From NCBI GenBank assembly GCA_030950835.1, contig JAUZQU010000154.1, positions 1 to 11,597 of the forward strand: 11,597 bases of DNA. Reading direction: 5' to 3'. Under the pieces are notes generated by a model. That model ran no database searches and was not told the origin of the DNA. It saw only the letters and a program-made list of their open reading frames with translations. Positions 1-8,256 of the stretch are shown here, in pieces. Made by a program: the position numbers and the translations under genes. Position 1 is the first letter of the stretch. Each line of letters begins with the position of its first letter. Source of the DNA: Mariprofundaceae bacterium (GTDB lineage: Bacteria; Pseudomonadota; Zetaproteobacteria; Mariprofundales; Mariprofundaceae).

Positions 1-3000
1 ACTGAGGCAAAGGTTGGCGCGACTGTCTTTTTTGTCGGTTTGTTGGCGCAAGAAGTGGAAACGTGCTTTTTCTTTGTTTCTTTGTCCATCTTCAAACACT
101 ATGATACTATCCTCATCGGTAGCTTGGGCTGCAAACAAACCAAACACCGCTTTGGCAGTAAACCAGTTTTCGGCAATGATTTTATCCAACCAAACTTGCG
201 CTTCATCAAAGATTTTTTGTGCTTCTTTGCCTTTGTGGGGATCATTTAAGATGCGTGGGTACGCACCATTGAGCTCCCATGCCGAAAAGAAGGGTGACCA
301 GTCGATATATTTACGGATTTCGCTAATCGATATATCTGTCAAACTTTGCACACCAAGTTGATTCGGTGCAGCGGCTACCGTGCTTTCATTCAGCGGCGTA
401 GGATTGGCGCGGGCAACAGCCAAACGTAACCAATTCGTTTGTTTTTGTCTGCCCAGATAACGCTCACGCACCCCAATATATTCTTGCTTAATCTTCGCTA
501 CAAAGTCCGTACGGTTGGCTTCTGAAATCAAGTTTTGCGCTACACCAACCGCCCTTGAAGCATCTTTCACCCAGACAATCGGCTCATCATATTCAGGGAA
601 TATTTTGACTGCAGTGTGCGCTTTGGAAGTCGTCGCACCACCCAACATGATGGGCAAAGTGAAGTTTAAACGCTTCATTTCCTTGGCAATATGCACCATT
701 TCGTCCAAAGAAGGCGTAATCAAGCCCGACAAACCAATAATATCCACATCATGTTTCTTGGCTTCTTCCAAAATGGTCGCCGCAGAGACCATCACACCCA
801 AATCAATCACTTCAAAATTGTTGCACTGCAAGACCACACCCACAATATTCTTGCCAATATCATGCACATCACCTTTGACAGTCGCCATCAATATTTTACC
901 ATTGGATGAACTCACGCCCTCGCCCTTGGCGGCTTCAATATAAGGCATCAAATATGCCACAGCTTTCTTCATCACCCGCGCTGATTTGACCACTTGCGGC
1001 AAAAACATTTTCCCCTCACCAAACAAGTCACCCACCACATTCATGCCATCCATCAGTGGTCCTTCAATCACTTCAATGGGTGTACTAAATGTCTGCCGCG
1101 CTTCTTCGGTGTCTGCCTCAACAAAAGCATCGATTCCCTTCACCAGCGCATGTTCCAAACGCTTAGCCACTGGCAACTTGCGCCATTCATCATCGGCTTT
1201 CTTCGCTTTTATACCGTCGCCGCGATAGTTGTCGGCAATTTCAAGCAAGGACTCAGTAGCATCACTTTTGCTCTCGCCCTGCTTGTTTTGCACTACATTT
1301 TCTACCGCATCCTTGAGTTCTGCAGGCAAATCATCATACACCGCCAACTGCCCTGCATTGACAATACCCATGTCCATACCTTGTTGAATGGCATGGTATA
1401 AAAACACCGAATGGATCGCTTCGCGCACAGGGTTATTGCCACGAAAAGAGAAGGAAACATTGGATACACCACCCGAAATCATGGCATGGGGCAGGTTCTT
1501 TTTAATCCAGCCTGTGGCCTCAATGAAATCAACGGCATAGTTGTTGTGCTCTTCGATTCCCGTGGCAATGGCGAAAATATTGGGGTCAAAAATGATGTCT
1601 TCAGGCGGAAAACCGCACTTTTCAATCAAAACATGGTAAGAACGGGCGCAAATTTCAGTTTTTCGGGCATAAGTGTCCGCCTGACCATCTTCATCAAAGG
1701 CCATAATAATCGCTGCTGCACCGTATTTGCGAATCAATCGGGCATGGTAAATAAAGGCTTCTTCACCTTCTTTCAGCGAAATGGAATTGACCACGCCTTT
1801 GCCTTGCACACATTGCAAACCAGCCTCAATAATTTCCCATTTTGAACTATCAATCATCACCGGAACTTTGGAAATATCAGGCTCTGAAGCTATCAAATTC
1901 AAAAAGGTACGCATCGCCACCACACCATCAAGCATGGCTTCATCCATGTTGACATCAATGATTTGCGCCCCATTTTCCACTTGCTCACGGCAAATATCCA
2001 AAGCCGTGTCATAGTCGCCTTCCATGATTAAACGTTTAAATTTGGCAGAGCCTGTAACATTGGCACGCTCACCCACATTCACAAACAACGAGTTTTCATC
2101 AATATGCAAAGGCTCAAGCCCTGATAAACGGCATTGCACTTTAACATCAGGAATCTGACGCGGCGCAACACCCTCCACAGCTTCCGCCATCGCTTTGATA
2201 TGCTCTGGCCCTGTACCACAACAACCACCAATCACATTTAAAAATCCCGAACGCGCCCACTCGCCAATTTCCGCCGCCATTTCTTCAGGTGATTCATCAT
2301 ATCCACCCATAGCATTGGGCAAGCCAGCATTGGGGTGAGCATTGATATAACAAGGCGATGTGCCTGATAGTTCTTCAATATATTGGCGCAATTCACCTGC
2401 ACCCAAAGCGCAATTTAAACCAATCGAGATAGGTTCAGCATGTGCCATAGAGTTGTAAAAAGCCGTTGCAGTTTGCCCCGACAAAGTGCGCCCTGAAGCA
2501 TCGGTAATGGTGCCTGAAATCATGATGGGAAGGGAATTTCCCATCTCTTCAAACGCTTCTTTCACCGCATAAATCGCCGCTTTGGCATTGAGCACATCAA
2601 ACACTGTCTCAATCAAGATGATATCAGATCCACCATCCACCAATCCTTTGGTCGCAACTTTATAGGTCTCTACCAATTCCATGAAGGTCACATTGCGAAA
2701 ACCTGGGTCATTCACATCAGGTGAAATCGACGCAGTACGCGATGTAGGACCAACTACACCTGCTACAAAGCGCGGTTTTTCCGCTGTACTCACCGCATCA
2801 CAAGCTTCGCGTGCCAAAGTTGCGCCAGCCACATTCAACTCATAAGTCAAGGCTTCCATACCATAATCTGCCATGGATGGAGCATTGGAATTAAACGTAT
2901 TGGTCTCTAAAATGTCCGCGCCAGCAGCCAAGTATTGGCTATGAATTTCTTTGATAATCTGTGGTTGGCTTAAGCTCAATAAATCATTGTTGCCTTTAAC

Positions 3001-3192
3001 TTCTTGCCCCCAATCCGCAAAACGCTTGCCGCGATAGTCCACTTCTTCAAGCTTATAAGCCTGAATCATGGTGCCCATAGCACCATCGAGCAGCAAAATA
3101 CGTTGTTGAAGTTGTTGGCTTAAAAGCGAAGGATTATTCATAGCGCCAATAATATCAGTAATAAGCACTGATTCCACACTGGATTTATCCAT
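1..3192 (-). CDS. metH: Cobalamin-dependent methionine synthase MetH (3' end outside window)
   Basis: Transfers a methyl group from 5-methyltetrahydrofolate through cob(I)alamin to homocysteine, giving methionine and tetrahydrofolate in the cytoplasm. The minus-strand frame is open from the ATG at 3192 to base 1, giving 1064 residues without a stop. Domains in order: homocysteine-binding barrel (about 20-345) with zinc ligands Cys261 (LNCALG) and Cys324/Cys325 (GGCCGT); pterin-binding barrel (about 365-640, VNVGERANVTGS, FDPNIFA, SFSFRGN); helical cap (about 660-755, GPLMDGMNVVGDLFGEGKMF); B12-binding domain with GDVHDIGKNIVG, where His777 is the lower cobalt ligand and Asp775 its partner; then the start of the SAM-activation domain (IDWSPFF). 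E. coli MetH is 1227 residues, so roughly 160 C-terminal residues, including the SAM-binding RPAPGY region, lie beyond the window. The chosen start gives about 14 more N-terminal residues than E. coli MetH. An internal Met18 (3141) is an alternative; neither start has a strong ribosome-binding site. The identification is very secure. Confidence 0.97.
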   Translation of the reverse strand, partial: MDKSSVESVLITDIIGAMNNPSLLSQQLQQRILLLDGAMGTMIQAYKLEEVDYRGKRFADWGQEVKGNNDLLSLSQPQIIKEIHSQYLAAGADILETNTFNSNAPSMADYGMEALTYELNVAGATLAREACDAVSTAEKPRFVAGVVGPTSRTASISPDVNDPGFRNVTFMELVETYKVATKGLVDGGSDIILIETVFDVLNAKAAIYAVKEAFEEMGNSLPIMISGTITDASGRTLSGQTATAFYNSMAHAEPISIGLNCALGAGELRQYIEELSGTSPCYINAHPNAGLPNAMGGYDESPEEMAAEIGEWARSGFLNVIGGCCGTGPEHIKAMAEAVEGVAPRQIPDVKVQCRLSGLEPLHIDENSLFVNVGERANVTGSAKFKRLIMEGDYDTALDICREQVENGAQIIDVNMDEAMLDGVVAMRTFLNLIASEPDISKVPVMIDSSKWEIIEAGLQCVQGKGVVNSISLKEGEEAFIYHARLIRKYGAAAIIMAFDEDGQADTYARKTEICARSYHVLIEKCGFPPEDIIFDPNIFAIATGIEEHNNYAVDFIEATGWIKKNLPHAMISGGVSNVSFSFRGNNPVREAIHSVFLYHAIQQGMDMGIVNAGQLAVYDDLPAELKDAVENVVQNKQGESKSDATESLLEIADNYRGDGIKAKKADDEWRKLPVAKRLEHALVKGIDAFVEADTEEARQTFSTPIEVIEGPLMDGMNVVGDLFGEGKMFLPQVVKSARVMKKAVAYLMPYIEAAKGEGVSSSNGKILMATVKGDVHDIGKNIVGVVLQCNNFEVIDLGVMVSAATILEEAKKHDVDIIGLSGLITPSLDEMVHIAKEMKRLNFTLPIMLGGATTSKAHTAVKIFPEYDEPIVWVKDASRAVGVAQNLISEANRTDFVAKIKQEYIGVRERYLGRQKQTNWLRLAVARANPTPLNESTVAAAPNQLGVQSLTDISISEIRKYIDWSPFFSAWELNGAYPRILNDPHKGKEAQKIFDEAQVWLDKIIAENWFTAKAVFGLFAAQATDEDSIIVFEDGQRNKEKARFHFLRQQTDKKDSRANLCLS

Positions 3193-3267
3193 ATTGACTA
3201 TCTAACGTCGGATAATCACAATACGCGAGCTTGAAAATAAGCAATTGTGTTCACAAGGATAATAAAC
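3193..3267. promoter_or_regulatory. Divergent metH/glgP intergenic spacer, tentative glgP promoter
   Basis: This 75-bp spacer must hold the promoters of both divergent genes. For glgP a weak candidate is TTGACT (3194-3199), a 17-bp spacer, then CACAAT (3217-3222), which matches the -10 consensus at four of six bases. I see no convincing sigma70 promoter for metH and no cobalamin or SAM riboswitch; the space is too short for a cobalamin riboswitch. The promoter assignment is weak. Confidence 0.3.
3255..3259 (+). promoter_or_regulatory. Shine-Dalgarno site that fixes the glgP start
   Basis: AAGGA lies 8 bases before the ATG at 3268. An in-frame GTG at 3247 sits upstream of this site and would place it inside the coding region, so the ATG is preferred. 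Confidence 0.75.
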
Positions 3268-5754
3268 ATGACAACCAAAAGCCCTATAGTTGATATTACA
3301 GACGTGCCTAGAGTAGGTCGAAGCAGTGATGATATGGTGAAAGGTATGCAGCGTCATTTTCTGCGTACGCTGGGTTTGAGTAAAGCGTGTATTTCGGAGC
3401 ATTATAAATATCAGGCACTTGCATATACTGTTCGTGACCGCTTGATGGAAAACTGGAAAGATACCAAAGAAGCCATCACCGATGCCAACGGCAAGCGTAC
3501 CTTCTATTTGTCGCTTGAATTTCTGATGGGGCGTGCGTTGGGTAATGCGGTGTTAAACCTTGGTTTGGATGATGCAACTACAGAAGCGTTGCACAAATTG
3601 GGCCTTGATATTGAAGAAATGATAGACGCTGAACATGATGCAGGGCTTGGTAATGGTGGTCTTGGGCGTTTGGCGGCTTGTTTTGTGGACAGTTGTGCTA
3701 CGCTGCAATTGCCTGTGACGGGTTACGGCATTCGTTATGAATATGGCATGTTCCGTCAACATATTGTGGATGGAAATCAAGTTGAAGAGCCAGATCACTG
3801 GTTACGCGAAGGCAATGTTTGGGAGCTTGAGCGCCCTGAATATACGCAGCGTATTCATTTTGGTGGTTATACAGAGCATTATCGTGATGAAAATAATGTA
3901 CTTCGCTCGCGTTGGACTGGTACACATGATGTGTTGGCAGTTCCCTTTGATACACCGATTCCAGGTTATAAAAATAACACCGTCAACACCTTGCGCTTGT
4001 GGAAATCTGCTGCCACCGATGAATTTGATTTGGGTGAGTTCAATTCAGGGGATTACGCACAATCTGTTGCTGCAAAGAATGAAGCAGAGCATATTTCTAT
4101 GGTGCTTTACCCCAACGATAGCAGTGAAAATGGTAAAGAATTACGTTTACGCCAACAATATTTCCTTGCTTCGGCTTCGATTAAAGATGTGTTGCGCCAG
4201 TGGGTTGAAGCGCATGGTAAAGACTTTAGTGATTTTGCAGAGAAAAACTGCTTTCAACTCAATGATACACATCCAACTGTCTCGGTTGCTGAGTTGATGC
4301 GTATTTTGATGGATGAATATCGCCTTGAGTGGGATGAAGCATGGGCTGTGACCAGTAAAACCATGGCTTATACCAACCATACGTTGCTTCCTGAAGCGCT
4401 TGAGCGTTGGTCTGTGCCTTTGTTCGGACGTTTATTGCCGCGTTTACTGGATATTATTTATGAAATCAATGCACGTTTCTTGGCGGTTCTAGCGCAAAAA
4501 TGGCCAGGTGATGTGGAACGTCAACGTCGCATGTCTATCATTGAAGAAGGTGATGTGCAGCAGGTTCGCATGGCATATTTGGCGATTGTGGGCAGTTTTT
4601 CGGTCAATGGTGTGGCACAATTACACTCTGACTTACTTGTGGCAGGTTTGTTCAACGATTTTTATCAACTTTGGCCTGAAAAGTTCAACAATAAAACCAA
4701 CGGTGTGACCCAACGTCGCTGGGTTGCCATGTGCAACAAACCGATGACATCGCTGATTAGCAAAAACATTGGTGATAGCTGGATTACCCAATTAAGTGAC
4801 CTTAAAAAGCTTGCCCCATATGCGGAAAAGAAAGACTTCCGCAAAAAATGGGCAGCTTGCAAACGTGAAAATAAAGAGCGTTTGGCAGCCTTGGTCTTAC
4901 AAGATTGCGATGTCAGCTTTGACCCTGATGCCATGTTTGATATTCAGGTAAAACGTATCCATGAATACAAACGCCAACTATTGAATTTATTACATGTTGT
5001 TCACTTATACAACCGTATCAAGCGTGGAGATACGGCGAACTGGACGAACCGTTGTGTCTTGATTGGTGGTAAAGCTGCGCCAGGTTATTACATGGCGAAG
5101 AAAATCATTAAACTGACCAATAATATTGCTGAAGTCATCAACAATGACCCCGATGTTGGTGATAAATTAAAGCTGGTTTTCTTCCCCAACTACCGTGTTT
5201 CGGCGATGGAAGTGATTGCTCCTGCTGCTGACTTATCGGAACAGATTTCTACAGCAGGCAAAGAAGCATCGGGTACGGGCAACATGAAGTTCATGATGAA
5301 TGGTGCCTTGACTATTGGTACACTTGATGGGGCAAACATCGAGATTCGTGAAGAAGTGGGCGAGGAGAACTTCTTCCTTTTCGGGCTTGATGCAGCAGAA
5401 GTTGAAGCGACACGCGGCAACTACAATCCCAATGCCATCATTGAAGCCGATGAAGATTTTAAACAAGTGATGAACTTGATTGAATGTGGGCACTTTAGCC
5501 AGTTTGAGCCAGGGTTGTTCGACTCGATCACAGGTTCAGTTCGTTGTGCCGATGACCCTTGGTTGACCGCTGCTGATTTCCGCTCTTATATTGATGCCCA
5601 AGAGCGCGCGTCTATTGCTTTCCAAGATCAAGAGCAGTGGCAAAAGATGAGCGTGTTGAACACGGCTTATAGTGGTAAGTTCTCTACAGATCGCACCATG
5701 CAAGATTATAACCGTGATATTTGGAAGTTAACGCCAGTTCAACCTAAATCGTAA
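3268..5754 (+). CDS. glgP: Glycogen/starch/alpha-glucan phosphorylase
   Basis: Releases glucose-1-phosphate from the non-reducing ends of alpha-1,4-glucans by phosphorolysis, in cytoplasmic glycogen or maltodextrin breakdown (GT35 family, pyridoxal-phosphate dependent). The product is 828 residues, the usual family length. Visible family blocks: YLSLEFLMGR, GLGNGGLGRLAACFVDS, GYGIRYEYGMF, NDTHP, KRIHEYKRQ, VFFPNYRVSAMEVIAPAADLSEQIS and the cofactor site SGTGNMKF, in which Lys674 should form the Schiff base with PLP. The phosphate-contact stretch NGALTIGTLDGANIEI follows. The start was chosen at the ATG behind AAGGA rather than at the GTG 21 bases upstream. The gene stands alone: no glgA, glgB, glgC or malQ is nearby, and metH is divergent, so context gives no glycogen operon. 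It ends at a strong terminator. glgP versus malP (substrate chain length) cannot be decided from sequence alone. Confidence 0.96.
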   Translation: MTTKSPIVDITDVPRVGRSSDDMVKGMQRHFLRTLGLSKACISEHYKYQALAYTVRDRLMENWKDTKEAITDANGKRTFYLSLEFLMGRALGNAVLNLGLDDATTEALHKLGLDIEEMIDAEHDAGLGNGGLGRLAACFVDSCATLQLPVTGYGIRYEYGMFRQHIVDGNQVEEPDHWLREGNVWELERPEYTQRIHFGGYTEHYRDENNVLRSRWTGTHDVLAVPFDTPIPGYKNNTVNTLRLWKSAATDEFDLGEFNSGDYAQSVAAKNEAEHISMVLYPNDSSENGKELRLRQQYFLASASIKDVLRQWVEAHGKDFSDFAEKNCFQLNDTHPTVSVAELMRILMDEYRLEWDEAWAVTSKTMAYTNHTLLPEALERWSVPLFGRLLPRLLDIIYEINARFLAVLAQKWPGDVERQRRMSIIEEGDVQQVRMAYLAIVGSFSVNGVAQLHSDLLVAGLFNDFYQLWPEKFNNKTNGVTQRRWVAMCNKPMTSLISKNIGDSWITQLSDLKKLAPYAEKKDFRKKWAACKRENKERLAALVLQDCDVSFDPDAMFDIQVKRIHEYKRQLLNLLHVVHLYNRIKRGDTANWTNRCVLIGGKAAPGYYMAKKIIKLTNNIAEVINNDPDVGDKLKLVFFPNYRVSAMEVIAPAADLSEQISTAGKEASGTGNMKFMMNGALTIGTLDGANIEIREEVGEENFFLFGLDAAEVEATRGNYNPNAIIEADEDFKQVMNLIECGHFSQFEPGLFDSITGSVRCADDPWLTAADFRSYIDAQERASIAFQDQEQWQKMSVLNTAYSGKFSTDRTMQDYNRDIWKLTPVQPKS

Positions 5755-5761
5755 CATAGTG

Positions 5762-5792
5762 CGGCAAGTGAAAGCTTGCCGTTTAACTTTTT
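5762..5792 (+). terminator. Intrinsic terminator of glgP
   Basis: CGGCAAG (5762-5768) pairs perfectly with CTTGCCG (5775-5781) around a 6-base loop, giving a 7-bp GC-rich stem. A T-rich tail, TTTAACTTTTT (5782-5792), follows. It begins 7 bases after the glgP stop codon. There is no T-run on the other strand, so it should act mainly on the plus strand. Confidence 0.85.
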
Positions 5793-5807
5793 AGTTCATC
5801 TTGGGAG

Positions 5808-5858
5808 CGTCAACATCTGAGTGTTGGCGTTTACCTTGAAAAATCTGATTTTTAAGGT
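5808..5858. other. Two further hairpins in the convergent gap
   Basis: Hairpin A: CGTCAACA (5808-5815) pairs with TGTTGGCG (5822-5829), 8 bp with one G-T wobble and a 6-base loop. Hairpin B: 5833-5842 pairs with 5849-5858 (ACCTT with AAGGT outside, A/T pairs inside, one wobble). Hairpin B overlaps the stop codon of the leftward small gene at 5852-5854. Neither has a classic T-tail. They may stop or protect the 3' ends of the two converging transcripts; that role is inference. Confidence 0.4.
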
Positions 5859-6118
5859 GTTCTTTCGTTTGATATTGCTTTTTCATCCAGCATATCACGA
5901 TACAACAACTCAACTTTTTGTCTTGCCCAAGCTGTTTTGCGTAAAAAAGCTAAGCTGGATTTGATGGATGGGTTATCATTAAAACAACGGATTCGGACAT
6001 GAATCCCCAACTCGCCCCAGCCATAATAAGTAACGAGTGCGCGGACAATTTTCTCTAAAGTCATGCCATGCATGGGGTCGTTGCTGATGGAGCTGTGTTT
6101 TTTTGCTTGCTCTGTCAT
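5852..6118 (-). CDS. VF530-family small protein (DUF2132-like)
   Basis: An 88-residue protein whose core, NDPMHGMTLEKIVRALVTYYGWGELG (residues 13-38) followed by IRCFNDNPSIKSSLAFLRKTAWARQKVELLY (43-73), is the conserved signature of the VF530 family. That family was named from a Vibrio fischeri protein of known structure and is usually annotated as DNA-binding; its cellular role is, as far as I know, not established. It has no signal peptide or membrane segment, so it should be cytoplasmic. The ATG at 6118 is preceded by AAGGTG at suitable spacing, which supports the start. It is convergent with glgP. It follows the barrel gene on the same strand after 93 bp with a possible weak terminator between them, so it is probably a separate unit, though read-through from the operon is possible. 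Confidence 0.88.
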   Translation of the reverse strand: MTEQAKKHSSISNDPMHGMTLEKIVRALVTYYGWGELGIHVRIRCFNDNPSIKSSLAFLRKTAWARQKVELLYRDMLDEKAISNERTP

Positions 6119-6143
6119 ATCATCACCTTAAAATAAATGCCTA

Positions 6144-6177
6144 AAAAGAGTCAGCTTTAAAGCATCATAGACTGGCT
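6144..6177 (-). terminator. Possible weak terminator after the transport operon
   Basis: Read on the minus strand, AGCCAGT (6177-6171) can pair with GCTGACT (6155-6149) with one mismatch and one wobble, followed by CTTTTT (6148-6143). The loop is long and contains a competing GCTTTAAAGC palindrome, so the call is weak. If it is not functional, the operon transcript would run into the VF530-type gene. Confidence 0.3.
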
Positions 6178-6211
6178 AAATCATCATATACAACGAAACA
6201 GACACCTTGAT

Positions 6212-7441
6212 TCAATAATAATAGTGCAGCTTGAGTGCCACCACATCATCCTGACGTACGCCTGCAAGTATATCTTGGTCTGCAATATTATTGAACAGTT
6301 GGCTGCTCAAAACCAATTTTAACTGGTTGGTGAGCCTGCGTTCTGCTTCGATATTGACTAAGATACTCTGATGTTCTAAATCCAATAAAACGCCGAGCAA
6401 CAGGGATGTATCTTGGGTATCATTGAGTACCATGCGTAAACCTGCGAATATATCACGGTTGGCGATGGTGGGTGGAGCAGCCTTTGGATCACGATCATCA
6501 TAGAGGTATTCAAACAACAAACCAACATCAGCATCGCTGCCTGCAAGCGCATAAAGTGTATGTTCAAAACCAGCAACCAAGGCATAAAAAGGCTTGCCTT
6601 GTCCTTGCCTATGGATGACTTCTGTTTTCCATAATGTGTTGTTGGTGGTGAGTTGTAACTCCAGCCCTGTTTGTTGGATTTGGTCATAATAGGGTATGAA
6701 TACAGCTTGCCCACTTACGATGATGGGCAACAATCTGGGTTCACGGCTAGTACCTTGAAAATGTGATAAGGCGATGTCCAAATCATCCCACATATGTGAC
6801 CAGCGTAGCGCCCAGTCGGTATGATGTTGTTGTTCAGATGAGGCATAACGGGCTTGGGAGGCATCTATATTTAGCGGGCCATGCAAACGTGCATTGTTGG
6901 CGGTGAAACTACGCTCTCTAAATCCTGGCAAGATAAACATGCTCAGATTACCCCATGAATGTTCACTATTGAGGTTGAGCATAGCTTGACCGAGTTTTTC
7001 TTCGCCAGTGATGCCTTCTACAGCATCGGTTTGGTTGATAATATCGACCAAATGCGCGGATTCAGTTACCCCCCAATACACTTTGCTGATGCCCATGGTG
7101 AAATCCCAAGTTGAACCAAGGTGTAACCAGTTGAATTCACGAACATCAACATGGCTACGTTTATCATCATCGGCATCCCAACGTATAAAAGGCTGAATAG
7201 TGAAACGATTTTGAGCATGCTTGGTTTCAAAGACAAATTCAGGCTCTAGGGTGAGTGAAGGAGAGAGGCTGACCTGACTTTGGTTGGCAAAAGCAACATC
7301 ATGGGGGAAATATCGTGCCTCTAATGTACCCTGACCACTGATATCCCATTGCCCAGCCTTAGCCGGCGAAGCCATGAGAAGGCTGCTGGCTAAGACAATG
7401 GCAGACATGGTATATATCAAGGCAAGAGGCTGAACTTTCAT
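6212..7441 (-). CDS. Outer-membrane beta-barrel protein, third gene of the RND/LolA-like operon
   Basis: A 409-residue secreted protein with a clear signal peptide (hydrophobic core about 5-24, cleavage after Ala29 in SPAKA-G), leaving about 380 mature residues. The mature part shows alternating polar/hydrophobic strands typical of an outer-membrane barrel (for example FTIQPFIRWDA, FNWLHLGSTWDFTMGIS, LLFEYLYDD, LKLVLSSQLF). It ends in LKLHYYY; a C-terminal aromatic residue is the usual BAM recognition signal. The segment VYWGVTESAHLVDIINQTDAVEGITGEEKLGQ (about 122-153) resembles DUF1302-like barrels that I recall next to RND/MMPL and LolA-like genes, but I cannot assign a named family firmly. 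Its ATG overlaps the upstream stop codon by four bases and has no Shine-Dalgarno site of its own, so translation is probably coupled. Likely role: outer-membrane partner of the transport set. Pore versus receptor is unknown. Confidence 0.8.
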   Translation of the reverse strand: MKVQPLALIYTMSAIVLASSLLMASPAKAGQWDISGQGTLEARYFPHDVAFANQSQVSLSPSLTLEPEFVFETKHAQNRFTIQPFIRWDADDDKRSHVDVREFNWLHLGSTWDFTMGISKVYWGVTESAHLVDIINQTDAVEGITGEEKLGQAMLNLNSEHSWGNLSMFILPGFRERSFTANNARLHGPLNIDASQARYASSEQQHHTDWALRWSHMWDDLDIALSHFQGTSREPRLLPIIVSGQAVFIPYYDQIQQTGLELQLTTNNTLWKTEVIHRQGQGKPFYALVAGFEHTLYALAGSDADVGLLFEYLYDDRDPKAAPPTIANRDIFAGLRMVLNDTQDTSLLLGVLLDLEHQSILVNIEAERRLTNQLKLVLSSQLFNNIADQDILAGVRQDDVVALKLHYYY

Positions 7442-8256
7442 CGTGCGCGTTTGAGTCGGCTGGCTGTAAAGTCCATATCGGTTGTGCCAATGGCAAATTG
7501 GTATGCAGAGAAGGTGAGGGTGGTGCTTTTGCCTGTTTTATGGTTGATCATATCCATCTGGTTAGCCCGCCAATATTTGTTGAGATATTGATTATAATCG
7601 CTATAGGTTAATGTTTTAAACAACTCATCTCTGCGGTCATAAAAGTCAATTTTCCAAATACGATACTCTGCTTGGTCATACCATACCACCTGTTTATGGT
7701 AGCCTGATTTTGCATTGGTTGGGAAACGTTCAACCACAAAGTGATTGCGTGCATCAAAGCTTTCTTCGCCGCGAAAGTTGTAGGTATATTTTTCGACTTC
7801 TTGTGATGAAATGTCTTCATAAGCAAACTCACTGCCCATAAAAGGGCCTGCTTTATTGCTAGAAGATATACGTTTTACCCTTTTGAGTGCGGGCAGAAAC
7901 AACCATTGGTCATCGGCACCTGCTTTGTGGGTATGGGATAAAAAGGCAGTGCCCTTCACATCTCTTGGGTTATCAAAAATAATCAATGTTTTCTCACCAT
8001 CATCAGCTTGTTCACGTGTGGTATTACGCATGGAACGGCTTGTTTGTTGTTGATGTTTGTTGCGCAGTGTCATTTCCAAATGGACACGGTAGTCACCAAA
8101 ACCAAAGTCACGTTGGTCGGCTTCGCTGGCAATGTCTAAGCCGCGTTGCTCTGCTGCATTCGCTGCTAAACTGAGTGTTGGGGTGAGCATGGCTAAACCC
8201 AATATGAAAAGCCCTATGGACAGCACTTCTTTGGGGATAATGTGTAATGTCTTCAT
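7438..8256 (-). CDS. Outer membrane lipoprotein-sorting-like protein (LolA fold, periplasmic)
   Basis: A 272-residue protein with a signal peptide (hydrophobic segment about 11-32; cleavage probably after SLA at 31 or ANA at 34). There is no Cys lipobox, so a soluble periplasmic protein is expected. The mature part carries the hallmark pattern of the family annotated 'outer membrane lipoprotein-sorting protein' (PF17131, LolA/LolB-like fold): FDNPRDVKGTAFL (94-106), DDQWLFLPALKRVKRI (115-130), GPFMGSEFAYEDIS (137-150), and a C-terminal beta-rich part with WKIDFYDRRDELFKTLTYSDY. LolA-like folds bind acyl chains in a hydrophobic cavity, so this is probably the shuttle between the RND protein and the barrel; that is inference. 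It is not canonical LolA, which is shorter (about 200 residues) and lacks these blocks. AGGAG lies 6 bases before the ATG at 8256, inside the end of the RND gene. ATGA overlaps join it to both neighbours. Confidence 0.87.
   Translation of the reverse strand: MKTLHIIPKEVLSIGLFILGLAMLTPTLSLAANAAEQRGLDIASEADQRDFGFGDYRVHLEMTLRNKHQQQTSRSMRNTTREQADDGEKTLIIFDNPRDVKGTAFLSHTHKAGADDQWLFLPALKRVKRISSSNKAGPFMGSEFAYEDISSQEVEKYTYNFRGEESFDARNHFVVERFPTNAKSGYHKQVVWYDQAEYRIWKIDFYDRRDELFKTLTYSDYNQYLNKYWRANQMDMINHKTGKSTTLTFSAYQFAIGTTDMDFTASRLKRAR

Noticed and set aside
14..2014. Several plus-strand open frames of 69-144 codons across the metH region
   Set aside because: They lie antisense to metH, whose minus-strand translation matches methionine synthase along its entire length; none resembles a known protein.
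3245..3256. TTGTG-TT-CACAA palindrome before glgP, at first sight CRP-like
   Set aside because: The spacing is 2 bases, whereas a CRP site needs TGTGA and TCACA half-sites 6 bases apart. A single short palindrome overlapping the ribosome site is not enough to call an operator.
3247..3267. GTG at 3247 as the glgP start
   Set aside because: It has no ribosome site before it and would put the AAGGA site inside the gene; the ATG at 3268 is better placed.
3737..4297. A 186-codon plus-strand frame inside glgP
   Set aside because: It is the +1 shadow of the phosphorylase, whose own frame has every family block; the alternative translation resembles nothing.
7438..8256. Canonical LolA of the lipoprotein-sorting pathway
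   Set aside because: The protein is longer than LolA and has the distinct block pattern of the PF17131-type group; the operon also lacks any lolB or lolCDE gene.
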